Of a DNA stretch of 64,000 nucleotides, positions 33,601-41,284 are shown piece by piece (positions within the stretch are counted from its first letter, which is position 1; every line of letters starts with the position of its first letter). The notes beneath the pieces are model-generated. The model was not told the DNA's origin, did not search any database, and saw only the letters and a program-made list of their open reading frames with translations. Source of the DNA: Nemertoderma westbladi (taxonomy: Eukaryota; Xenacoelomorpha; Nemertodermatida; Nemertodermatidae); NCBI GenBank assembly GCA_032718475.1, contig JAUCBJ010006444.1, forward strand, positions 38,886-102,885. The letters run 5' to 3'. The translations under genes and the position numbers were made by a program.

Positions 33601-33887
33601 TCGTCTGATGATCCGGATTGATCCATACAATCAGTATAGAACGTACGAATATCGCGCGGCGCACGCTCCTTGTAAAGTGCGTCGCATCTGGCCACTTTAT
33701 CTGGATGCTCTCGTCGAAAGCGTTTGGTCGGAGTATGACTATTTGTGTGGAGTAACGCGTTGTGGTTACGTCCACATAGAGGACATGTATCGTCGCTCGG
33801 GCAATCCTTCCGGACATGTCCAGGCTTGGTACATCTCCAACAAGAATCCAATGATCGAATTTGGAGTCTTCTTTCTTCAACTCCCAA
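30624..33887 (-). CDS. pol: BEL Pol: zinc knuckle, protease, reverse transcriptase, RNase H
   Basis: A 1,087-codon frame without ATG (the first candidate is TTG); it continues the gag frame after one TAG. Domains in order: CCHC knuckle C16-C19-H24-C29; a second Cys/His cluster C35-C38-H42-H47; aspartic protease with L-D-S-A-S-S-H-S at 146-153 (DSAS rather than DSGS); a linker with 26-residue repeats (about 390-455). RT follows, with V-N-D-C-T-A (612-617), C-D-I-E-A-M-F-H-Q (654-662) and F-Y-V-D-D-G (733-738). RNase H contains S-F-S-D-A-S-K-D-G and later H-C-P-G-K-L-N-P-A-D-I-A-S-R-G. At about 30770 a G-run marks a shift into the next frame. RT and PR motifs place it firmly in BEL/Pao. Catalytic residues are present, yet the frame is cut off from integrase. 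Confidence 0.93.
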   Translation of the reverse strand: MGVEERRLQIRSLDSCWRCTKPGHVRKDCPSDDTCPLCGRNHNALLHTNSHTPTKRFRREHPDKVARCDALYKERAPRDIRTFYTDCMDQSGSSDEDEEKDDTFYVHAGEEQPSITLLTQNQLKGFSVIPIKITGTRGSKRIYAILDSASSHSYVDEQVADVVTDMSKGKTAQYTVSSMHGKRAIPVTRVKLTLDTLLSKAEHSKEERSLLPVRNLTFAATKDFSNLLGLMPEQSPEDRKYFRHLGIPECPVNYRSIAMLIGTDQFNLHQVWETRPYVITAGNPYACRTPIGWYTSAPVRSLEVSDQEYDVLSMCSLLTTMIDNSPSHSYGPIVQTALRQTCVANTDVTDTDVTDLDTTTRTSDLQLLAVNQAVLTTEDQRVVAVDDSMNEGFGRLASLPKNPKVIDPTHQASTPVVDLGRLVSLLTDQKVVKLPHNLSTPTSDTGWLASLPDTLTVTTAADEDVDKDHGGVQAALDRLLTEWTIKWLEEDSAEPGSYETAMSEQEKRSLNIMRDTIRQTANGHYEVGMLWRNGQPKLINNYLLALRRFKSIRQRLLRDETVHMQYNAQLQTYLQKGYAIRMLIPEVTTDQTYYLPHHFVRHLDKPGKVRVVNDCTALYQGMSMNSELMDGPNMNNYLMGVLMHFRQRKVAFTCDIEAMFHQVKALERDRDSLRFLWYPDGNLELPPETYQMQVRVFGARDSHNCTMYALKQTALDRQDQFDPEVARTVERDFYVDDGLKSCDTLERATTVAHQLQDCLAEGRFRLTKFASNEPELVKSFDPTDRSGGDLDLDLEPLPTTKVLGLSWDPNTDNFRVRVRSKGQIRPLTKRTCLSTMSRLYDPMCFISPVILHARIILRSIWQAGLEWDDPIPEKLAEQWRDWEALLTFLQDYTIPRVYFPLQNTFPADLELHSFSDASKDGLGVTLYLRRQVTSGIYEVSLVTSRARTMPLKYMTVPRGELQAGTISTDIVSLVQRELEANLKVTYWTDATLVLWYINNETFKFKTFVANRLAEILDRSLKQDWCHCPGKLNPADIASRGMGCHLLTFVNRTINPFGLEDPISYNDHQTNGHRYSTRQPTPYQRVPR
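32533..32552 (-). repeat. Palindromic module 5 (protease-RT linker)
   Basis: GGTAGGCTCGCAAGCCATCC, first of three at 78-bp spacing; read as G-W-L-A-S-L-P. Confidence 0.8.
32611..32630 (-). repeat. Palindromic module 6 (protease-RT linker)
   Basis: AGTAGGCTCACAAGCCTTCC, the most diverged of the three; read as G-R-L-V-S-L-L. Confidence 0.75.
32689..32708 (-). repeat. Palindromic module 7 (protease-RT linker)
   Basis: GGTAGGCTCGCAAGCCTTCC, identical to module 3; read as G-R-L-A-S-L-P. Confidence 0.85.
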
Positions 33888-33899
33888 CTCTCTAGCTCT

Positions 33900-35516
33900 C
33901 TAACTCCTCGCGCGACATCCACGTAGTTTATGTCCGCTGTGGTTTCTACCGTTCCGCTCGCAATGTGAGCATCCCACAAAGTCCGCCGGCAACTGTTGTC
34001 GTGGCTGCTTGGTGCCGATATGTGTCAGAACTTTAGAAGTTTCTGTTGGGGTGGCATAAGTCATGGCTTTCGCGTTCGTCGGAAATGGTTTGGTCCGATT
34101 TGGCGCAGCAATAGCTATTCCTTCTGCCGCTATATGGTGATCAGTGTAGTTTGATCGAGTCTCAACTATGGCCTCTCGTGAAATCAGTTGGTAGACGTCG
34201 GTAAGCTTTAATAGCCCACCGGCCTCTTCACGCTGATACTCAATACGTTGACGTTGCCATTCTCGTCGTAATCGTTGATAGAGTCGACCGATTATCCTAA
34301 TTAGAACTGTCAGTGCGTTAGCGTACTCAAGTTGTCCAATGGACCGTAAAGTCCCTATAGCGTTCTTAATTTCGTCTGTGAGTCGTAGAAGATCGATCGG
34401 TTTCGAAATGCTTCCTCCTCTACAGAGGTCTTCGATAATAGATTTAGCCATGGCTACGCTGCCGCCGTAAATCGAAAACAAGCGGTCGTACGCCAACTCA
34501 AAGGCATTCGGAACTCCAATAAAGGTCTCCGCTAATCGTTTTGGCTCACCAGACAGTACCTGGAGCAAGTAGTTAAACTTCTCCGTCAAGGTGAAGGCAC
34601 ACTTAGCGATCTGGGACTCTACGTAGTCTACCAGCGTACGCCAGTGCTTTGTGTTGCCAAAGAACTTCGGTGGTTGTTATGCCGGTAATCCATGTCTGGC
34701 CGCAAACTTCGCAATCTCACTAACTAAATCCAACTGTCCACGTCCCTGTTCGGTTACATCGTCCAGTCATTCCCTTCCGTGCATCGTCCATCAGTAAGAA
34801 ATATTAACGGGATCTTCTTCTCGATGGTTCGGAGTCTGTCTAGTCTCCTGTTCTCTCCTTGGTGGTCGATATTGTCTAGGTTGTTCCAACTCCACGCTGG
34901 TTCGTGATCGATCCGACGGTTGCGCTTCGAGTCGCTCTTCGAGTTGAGCTAGTCGGTCTGCCATCTCAGTGAACTGTTTGGCGCTAATCGCTTCCGCTGG
35001 TTGCAACGTGGGTTTCTGCAGGGATGTTTCTCGTGGAGGATTGTCGATGTATGGGTTCGTCGATCTCTCCTCACGTTTGTAATCAGCTGCCGCTCCAGTG
35101 CGGAATATTTCTCGTTCCGTCGACTCCGTATCGCTGGATGAATCGCTGTCGTCGGGATACGGTGGTTGGCGGGTTCGTGTTCGGCGTATTACTCTTGGTC
35201 GAGTTCGTTGTAGTCTGGGATCTACGGCTCTCCGTTGTTCGGTAGGCTCGCAAGCCTTCCACGAAGTCGTAGGTCTCGATAAATATTGCGTCAAAGGTTG
35301 AATAAACATGTCAGGTTTCGTAGTCGGTCTGTAAATGACTGGGTTCGCACAGCACGTTACAGGTTTAACTGCTAACGGCTTACTTACCTTCTTAACTGTC
35401 ATAAATACAGGTTCCTCTCTTCCTACAAGTAGACTACGACTTACTGTAGGTGGACTATTTACTTTACCTGCTAAAATTGGCGACGATGTCGCTCTAGGTT
35501 GCGGTATTTCTGTCAC
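33900..35516 (-). pseudogene. gag: BEL Gag, central and C-terminal parts, interrupted
   Basis: Two open stretches in one frame: 34791-35516 (241 codons, Pro/Arg/Ser-rich with a short coiled coil) and 33900-34589. They are separated by TGA at 34791-34793, TGA at 34767-34769 and a TAA near 34678. The second contains the Pao/BEL Gag capsid pattern (about 34665-34200: K-F-F-G-N-T-K-H-W-R-T-L, K-F-N-Y-L-L-Q-V-L-S-G-E-P), which resembles the DUF1759-type domain. A TAG at 33900-33902 then separates it from pol in the same frame. In an intact relative gag and pol were probably one long frame. Confidence 0.7.
35241..35260 (-). repeat. Palindromic module 8 (gag)
   Basis: GGTAGGCTCGCAAGCCTTCC; read as W-K-A-C-E-P-T, the same frame as module 1. 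Confidence 0.85.
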
Positions 35517-35806
35517 AACAAACCTGTTACCTTGCGTTGCGTTGCGCGCACAGGTGATATTTCCTTCGGTTTCGTAATTTAAACCGGTTTTATCGGAGTT
35601 GTAGGTTTGAGCATAGGAATCACTTGGGGAAAACGTTTACAGTAATCCTCGACGAACTCCTCTCCTCTATTTATTGCTCCCACACTTCCTTCCTCGATTC
35701 GCCTTTGAATCCCGCGATATCGAGTCTCCATGCGGTCCAGGGCAGACAAGTCATATCTAGCTCGAGACCTTATAGATCTGTCTCTAGCGTCGAGTTCAAG
35801 GTCTTC

Positions 35807-37117
35807 TTACGTGTTCGCTGCCTCGCGCGATCTGCGATTTAGTTTGAACTGGAGCTGCATCTCTCTTTCGCGTCGATCGGCTATCTGTTGTTGTGCTGCT
35901 CGTTCCGCTTCCTGTATGGCTAGACAAGCATTTATTTGTCGCGCTTCCAACTTGGCACGCGCGTTAGATGCTGCTTTCTTCCGTGCTAACTCAGCTGCAT
36001 TTACTGCTGCCTGTTGTGCTAACTTGTCAGCTGCCGCCTGTTGTGTTAACTCGTCAGCTGCCACCTGTCGTGTTAACTCATCTGCTGCTGCCGCCGCAGC
36101 CGCTTCTTGCGCTAAGTCCTCCTCCAGTCTCCGCATCTCCGACGCTTCGAACTCAGCTTGAGCCTGGAGTTTCGCGAATTTTGCTATGTCTTCTCGTCGC
36201 TGTCTTTCTCCTTCCGCCGCAATCTGCGCCAATTGTCGTTGCGTTTCTTCCTCGGCGACTTGTTGCCGGCGTGCGACTTCCTGTTGTTGTCGAGTAATTA
36301 CAGACGCTGTCCTACTAACATCGCCAACGTCGCTCCGCACACTAACGAACGATCTATCCAGTGGTGGAATTTGGTAGGCTCGCGAGCCTTCCGTAGTAAG
36401 AACTTCCGTCGTCCCTCGCGGTTCGACTTCCGGTTCTTCAATCGGTACGCCGTTTCTACGAAGAAAATTGGTGAGCATTTCTAACCTCCCGTCCAGCCAG
36501 TATAGTTCTTCTTCCTCTTCGGGTTGCAACAACGCATCCGAAACTGACTCACCTAGCAGTTGGTCGAACTGCTCCTGTTGAGCCAATCTTATTACTGACT
36601 TAAACTGGATGAGGCTTTCCCTCGCACTTACCAACTTATCTATTATCTTTACTTGAGTAAAGTTGTCGCCATGCAACTCTGCAAGTTCGTGTAAACCTTT
36701 AAGTTTATCTACGGAAGCATGTACCCTACTTTCTATCCTTACCTGTAAGGTGTAGAACTCGTATCTCGACATCGGGGCGGTTAACTCGCGTAAAACGTGA
36801 AAACCTTCTCCGAAATTTCGAGTTATCTGGGCCATGTGTCCTCCTATACTTCTAATAACATTTTCTTGGCTTCCTGCCAAACTTACCATGCCTGGTTCCC
36901 GCGATCCGGTCTGCAGGACGGTAAGGAAATCTTCGATTCTGCCGTCGCCACGCATTGCGGCTTCCGGTATTTCCATTCGGGGTACCGACGACGCACGCGG
37001 TGTGACATCGGTGGAATCTCGGGTTCTCCTTCTCGGTTCGTCTACTGTCGATCTGTCCGGGTCGCACGATTCATAGTCGGTAGGTGGGTATCGAGTTGAA
37101 TGTGGTGTATCACTCAT
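35807..37117 (-). CDS. gag: BEL Gag, N-terminal part
   Basis: Starts at ATG 37117; 436 residues. An acidic, disordered N-terminus (1-60) is followed by a helical region (about 60-220). From about 276 to 430 there is a long Gln/Ala/Glu/Arg-rich coiled coil, including three near-identical nine-residue repeats of A-A-D-E-L-T-Q-Q-A. The frame stops at TAA 35807-35809 but stays open for another 75 codons beyond it (E-D-L-E-L-D-A-R...), so the stop is probably a lesion. The palindromic module at 36373-36392 is read here as E-G-S-R-A-Y-Q. The protein would assemble the retrotransposon particle. It is assigned to gag by position and by the domain that follows. Confidence 0.7.
   Translation of the reverse strand: MSDTPHSTRYPPTDYESCDPDRSTVDEPRRRTRDSTDVTPRASSVPRMEIPEAAMRGDGRIEDFLTVLQTGSREPGMVSLAGSQENVIRSIGGHMAQITRNFGEGFHVLRELTAPMSRYEFYTLQVRIESRVHASVDKLKGLHELAELHGDNFTQVKIIDKLVSARESLIQFKSVIRLAQQEQFDQLLGESVSDALLQPEEEEELYWLDGRLEMLTNFLRRNGVPIEEPEVEPRGTTEVLTTEGSRAYQIPPLDRSFVSVRSDVGDVSRTASVITRQQQEVARRQQVAEEETQRQLAQIAAEGERQRREDIAKFAKLQAQAEFEASEMRRLEEDLAQEAAAAAAADELTRQVAADELTQQAAADKLAQQAAVNAAELARKKAASNARAKLEARQINACLAIQEAERAAQQQIADRREREMQLQFKLNRRSREAANT
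36373..36392 (-). repeat. Palindromic module 9 (gag)
   Basis: GGTAGGCTCGCGAGCCTTCC, identical to modules 1 and 2; read in the third frame as E-G-S-R-A-Y. Confidence 0.85.
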
Positions 37118-38020
37118 GTCTTATTATATACGTCAAGTACGGGTAATAAAATGTCAAAGTATCAAAATGTCGAAATGTCAAACTTACCTTAGTATATATA
37201 TATATCATATATATACCCTGACCGGTACAAATAAAATGTCAGAATGTCAAAATGTCAAACTTACCTTGGTATATATATATATCATATATATACCCTAACC
37301 GGTACAAATAAAATCAAAATATATAATAAAATATGTAATAATCTAGCCTACCGGCTAAATTTGTACGAATAAGTGAGATAACGGTATACGCTACCAAAAT
37401 GTAGATCAACAAGTACAAATAATAGGCAAAACAGCAACGTCTAACTGGGAAATAAGTACCAACAACACTACTAATTAGACAGTGGAACCCACAAATTTTG
37501 AGTACTACTGTGCTCTTAAGTTTGAACGACACGAGTCGTAAAACTTACGCTCCTTTGATCTTCCAGTCGTGCAAATTCCCAAATACAAACCGGACGTGGG
37601 TCGTTCCATTTTTCGGCGTCGCGGACGAATTTTGTGTCTCCCAAACTTTGCGAAAAGCGGTCTAATCCCTCGAAGTGGTCCAGAAATGAGTCCTGAAAGG
37701 TCGAAGGTGAGAGTTTTACTTCTACTCTACGAAAAATCTTCCTAGGTACCGATACAACTTGGTCTTTAAACCCTATGTACCTTTTCAAGTACCGAAAAGT
37801 AACACCGCACACACACAGCGTAAAATGAATTGCTATAAACTAACTATTAGCTAGTCAAATATTAAATACGAAAACTACTAGCTACCCTAAAGGCATACTG
37901 AAGCAACGTACAAAATGTTGCCTTACAGAAAGGACAAATACTACCCTATATATACTCTTCGGCGGGGTCTACCTTACGATTTACTAATCTATGAATATTA
38001 AATAATAAAATATTCCCTAC
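37118..38020 (-). other. BEL leader between 5' LTR and gag
   Basis: About 900 bases with no ATG-initiated gene; a 98-codon open frame at 37516-37812 begins only with GTG. It contains a 77-bp tandem duplication and three good 5' splice-site matches on the - strand (see separate entries). No convincing primer binding site was seen next to the LTR, where the - strand continues GTAGGGAATATT. Confidence 0.6.
37160..37310 (-). repeat. 77-bp tandem duplication in the BEL leader with two splice donors
   Basis: Two copies of a unit containing, on the + strand, AATGTCAAACTTACCTT, an alternating TA tract and ACCGGTACAAATAAAA. On the - strand each copy reads AAG|GTAAGTTT, a near-ideal 5' splice site, with introns starting at 37187 and 37264. 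Confidence 0.8.
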
Positions 38021-39769
38021 TGAAAAGTCCAGTAGTATACCGCTTACCGGATCCTAGTAACGATGTATCTTACCGTAAGATCTAGTAGTGTATACGGGCT
38101 CATACAGTATCTGGCAACAAATCCCAGTCCAGGGTGTCTAAATAAACAGATACAAATACGCGAACAACTACTGGCGAGGAACAGAGCCTGGTGTCTATTC
38201 TAAGTACGTGAGCGAGTCAAATGCCCCATGAACTAGACAAAAGGATGCCTGTCCTCTAACCGGTGAGGCAGATGTACAGTCTACAGTGACAGACCAAACT
38301 CACGAGGAAACAATCCCCGCGCAGCGAATCCTAACTATCACTAACGGACCTAAATACCGTAACTTGCCGCGGTGTGATTTATATGGTTTATATACGAGCT
38401 AGTGGATTAACAGACTTGCGTAACAATACTGACCTGTACTAAATCAGTCTAAAGGGGGTCGTGCCTAAAGTAACGATACTGCTGCTCAGACAAACAACAG
38501 TCTAATAAGTAAATACTCTGTCTTGCCGTAACTAAATATCAGATCCTAAATTTACAAACTGCGAATAGTAAATTACAAAATAGATTCTGCCTGAAAGTAA
38601 CCTAAAGTAAGCTACAACTAGTAGAGCTCTAAGGGTACATATGTTTTAGGGCGTGTGTGTGTGGGTGTATTACAAATAAAACAATTTTGGTGTACTCCAT
38701 TGTACTAGGTTTTAGTGATTTTCTGACCGAAACGATACCGTGCGCTAGCTACAAAAATAAGCTAGTCGCACTCTGTAGAACTTTATACTTACAAATGACA
38801 TCAAAGCTCTCTCCTTCCTATCCACAACTCAACAAGGCAATTACGGTGTTAGTAACTACACCCGTGATCGGCACAAATACCAGATTCTGGTTGTAAGATA
38901 AGAAATAGGGGTTAATTGCTACCGTACGTTAGCTGATCTGGTATACAATTTGATTCCAGAATTTTGTTGCCGTGGTGGTTAGCAGCAATACCTATCAGTA
39001 CGTGGCAAGGCGTGGTAGGATATTAATAAACCTCCCTAGGCCAAGCGAGTGCCGGTAGCAGAAATACTCCTTGCCTGATCAAATAACTTGGGTTCAGGCA
39101 GGGGGGGGGTACTAAATGTATAAACTACGAAATGAAACCGGTACCGAACTGTCAGTATCGCAAGTCACTAAATTATGGAATGTATGCTGTCTGTACCTAA
39201 TGTGTACTTGCGTACTGACGAACAGCAATAGTTCACACCTGTAGGGAATACAGGTTAATCCGGGGACTTGTAGTACTGGTTCCTGTCTGAATCTAGCTAT
39301 TTGATCCTAAATTTTGCGGCGTCCCAGGACGGCGTCACGCTTACCCTGATCTATAGGTCTTACGGCGGGCAAGGGCGTCAAACAAAGTCTTACCTTCCTC
39401 TGAATCGGGCGCTGCATAACAAAGGTGGAGTATTTCGAAGGGGCGAAGGAGGTGCGCAGGCTAATCTAATGTGGGCGCTAGCGTGTTGTGGACATCTTCC
39501 CTGCGTTGCTGACGGCCTAACGGTCTAGGCTGCCATCTTCCAAATGCTTGGCTGTCCCAGTGGTGGGCAAAGATAAATATACATGTTCAAAGTTTGAAGT
39601 ATATTTACGTAATTTACAAAAGATTTATTTACCAAATTTACATAATTCTCAGAAGGGTGATAACTAAAATGTTATCCTAATGATACCTAATGATATTAGT
39701 GAGAGAGATGTTAGAAATAACAAGTGTAAGATTAGTGATAACCGAAGGCAAACCAGCCCTTATATAGCA
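38021..39769 (-). repeat. BEL 5' LTR
   Basis: 1,749 bp, the partner of 21881-23490. It has extra sequence near 39512-39640 and a short duplication (CCTAATGATA) near 39680. An open frame of 79-81 codons near its middle (38657-38896) is present in both LTRs but shifted in one, so I do not call a gene. Confidence 0.92.
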
Positions 39770-39791
39770 AATCTGGGTTATTGAATCCGCT

Positions 39792-39811
39792 AGAACCTTC
39801 CAGAGCATTCC
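39792..39811. promoter_or_regulatory. Heat-shock-element-like site with nearby CCAAT boxes
   Basis: AGAACCTTCCAGAGCATTCC fits alternating GAA/TTC pentamers (one imperfect). ATTGG (reverse CCAAT) occurs at about 39822, 39853 and 39892. It lies just outside the BEL 5' LTR, upstream in the sense of BEL transcription. A chance match is possible. Confidence 0.3.
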
Positions 39812-40066
39812 ATGGCCTCACATTGGAGCAATAAGATGTTCTATGCCCTATGATTGGCCCAAATCATCGTTCCATATGTTGTACGCACCTCATTGGCTTA
39901 TCTAATTGATGGCTTAACTAATTGAATCAAGGCGAAAATAATAGCCCAAAAATGCAAATTCCCGATGGCATATTACATTACTGTAATTTAATCAAAATGC
40001 GTCGGATTTAGAAAGTTTTTACGTTAAGCTACAAATGCTACCTTATATATAGTGAAATAATCCATC
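39812..40066. other. Non-coding DNA between BEL and a non-LTR fragment
   Basis: No gene seen apart from the CCAAT-like words mentioned for the preceding site. Confidence 0.5.
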
Positions 40067-40318
40067 ATGGATGATGAATACCACTTTGTACTTAAATGTC
40101 CGCTCTATCATGATCTACGCATTACATTTGTGGCAGTAAGATATCATAGAAATCCTTCATCTGTCAACTTTCTTGAACTCCTCAGTCTGACGTCGGATTG
40201 CAAAATTAAGCAGTTTGGTGTGTTTTTATACCACGCCTTTAAATTACGACTGGAGGCTAAAACCTAGTTAGTTACTATGGCTTCTTGGCTGAATTAAAAT
40301 AAATAATAATAATAATTA
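40067..40318 (+). mobile_element. 3' end of a non-LTR retrotransposon (5'-truncated)
   Basis: A short frame ending at 40267 reads D-D-E-Y-H-F-V-L-K-C-P-L-Y-H-D-L-R, followed by F-L-Y-H-A-F-K-L-R. This is the C-terminal tail commonly found after the reverse transcriptase of invertebrate CR1/L2-like elements. About 30 bases of 3' UTR follow and then an (AAT)n tail at about 40295-40318, as expected for a 5'-truncated insertion. The exact clade is not determined. Confidence 0.7.
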
Positions 40319-41018
40319 GTACGTATTACGTGTGTTGAATGTTTGTGGTTTGAGTGAGTATGTGTTGGAAGTTCTTCGATTTAGATTGTTAATATGTATA
40401 TATAATATATATTATGTTCTTACTTTACGTACTGGGTTGACCTATGTATTTCTTTTCTAAATGTATATGTACTCCGGCATGGCCTACTTTAATAGTTAAG
40501 TATTTAAGTAGGCCATGACTCCGGTATTGTAGCGTGCAGTTGAGTTGGTACTACTTTGCTCTCAACAATAGCCTTAAGGGGGGGGGGGGTAGCGCATTTT
40601 CTGACCAAAAAGACGAATTTTTGAAACATATCCTATCTGATGCAGAATTTCATGCTGAATCCAAATATGGAAACCGTTTTCCCATATCTTGCTTAGTTTT
40701 CGAGATATCTGGCATAGAAGATACTGGCTCCGATATATCGCGATATCGGTAAGGCGATGAAGTTTGGGGTTTGCATTCAATTTCTGCAAATTTCTGTGCC
40801 CATTGGTGCCAATTGGTTGTCTCCACAAGAAAGAGCACAAAATTTTAATTGAGAAAGTATTTTTTTATGATTATTGGACCTACTGATCAGTTTATAAGAC
40901 AACTTCAAGTCTCCGGAATGAAGACGGGACTCGAATAAGCGACTCTGCGGTCTTTGCGGGATTACACGGAATAGACTTATCGGTCATCGGAGATCTTCAA
41001 AATGTATAATCTCCAGTT
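40319..41018. other. Non-coding DNA with a G12 tract
   Basis: No gene recognised. A run of 12 G lies at 40578-40589. A short palindrome flanked by direct repeats is listed separately. Confidence 0.5.
40471..40524. repeat. 40-bp palindrome flanked by 7-bp direct repeats
   Basis: ACTCCGG (40471-40477), then a hairpin with arms CATGGCCTACTT and AAGTAGGCCATG (40478-40517), then ACTCCGG (40518-40524). It looks like a tiny palindromic insertion with a target duplication. Confidence 0.6.
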
Positions 41019-41284
41019 CTAGTGGTCGTACGAAGTTCAGGCTTATTATTAAGTTTAGGCTCATTCGAAAGCTCTTTTCTTAGAGAACAAAGTTACCATT
41101 TGATTTAAGACAAAATGGTTCTAAAGCAACATAACATGAATCTTGGTAAAATATGCCTTGCAAATTTTGTTCAAGTTATGATTGCTCAGGCAGCTTTCAA
41201 GAGTTTGCCAAACCAAATGGTAACTTTGGTCTCTGAGAAAAGAGCTTTCGAATGAGCCCTAAACGAACTCCGTACGACCACTAG
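41019..41284. mobile_element. Foldback element with 70-85 bp inverted repeats
   Basis: The left arm (41019-41102) and right arm (41213-41284) are inverted copies, both starting CTAGTGGTCGTACG from the outside. They include CTCATTCGAAAGCTCTTTTC; the left arm has a 12-13 bp insertion. GTT flanks both ends and may be a 3-bp target duplication. The right end touches the first unit of the large minisatellite. No coding capacity. Confidence 0.82.

Larger units (their letters stand above)
21881..39769 (-). mobile_element. Giant BEL/Pao LTR retrotransposon (17.9 kb)
   Basis: Paired LTRs in the same orientation bracket gag, protease, RT, RNase H and integrase on the - strand, in BEL/Pao order and with BEL/Pao-type motifs. 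The element runs from the 5' LTR (39769-38021) through a leader, gag (37117 to about 33900), pol (about 33887-28219), a 1.4-kb spacer, a third coding region (26778-23599) and the 3' LTR (23490-21881). At nearly 18 kb it is far longer than usual family members (roughly 5-10 kb). Every coding block has stops or frame changes, so this copy is defective. I did not find matching target duplications: the flanks read ...AAGTGGAT before 21881 and AATCTGGG after 39769. Confidence 0.92.

Noticed and set aside
33542-33979. 145-codon frame overlapping the gag-pol junction
   Set aside because: Shadow of the gag-pol frame in another register; the real frame carries the zinc knuckle.
37516-37812. 98-codon frame in the BEL leader
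   Set aside because: Starts only with GTG, no ATG, no domain; it could be part of a spliced leader exon but I cannot support a gene.
40534-40840. Overlapping frames on both strands near the G12 tract
   Set aside because: No domain; includes homopolymer translation (Gly or Pro runs).
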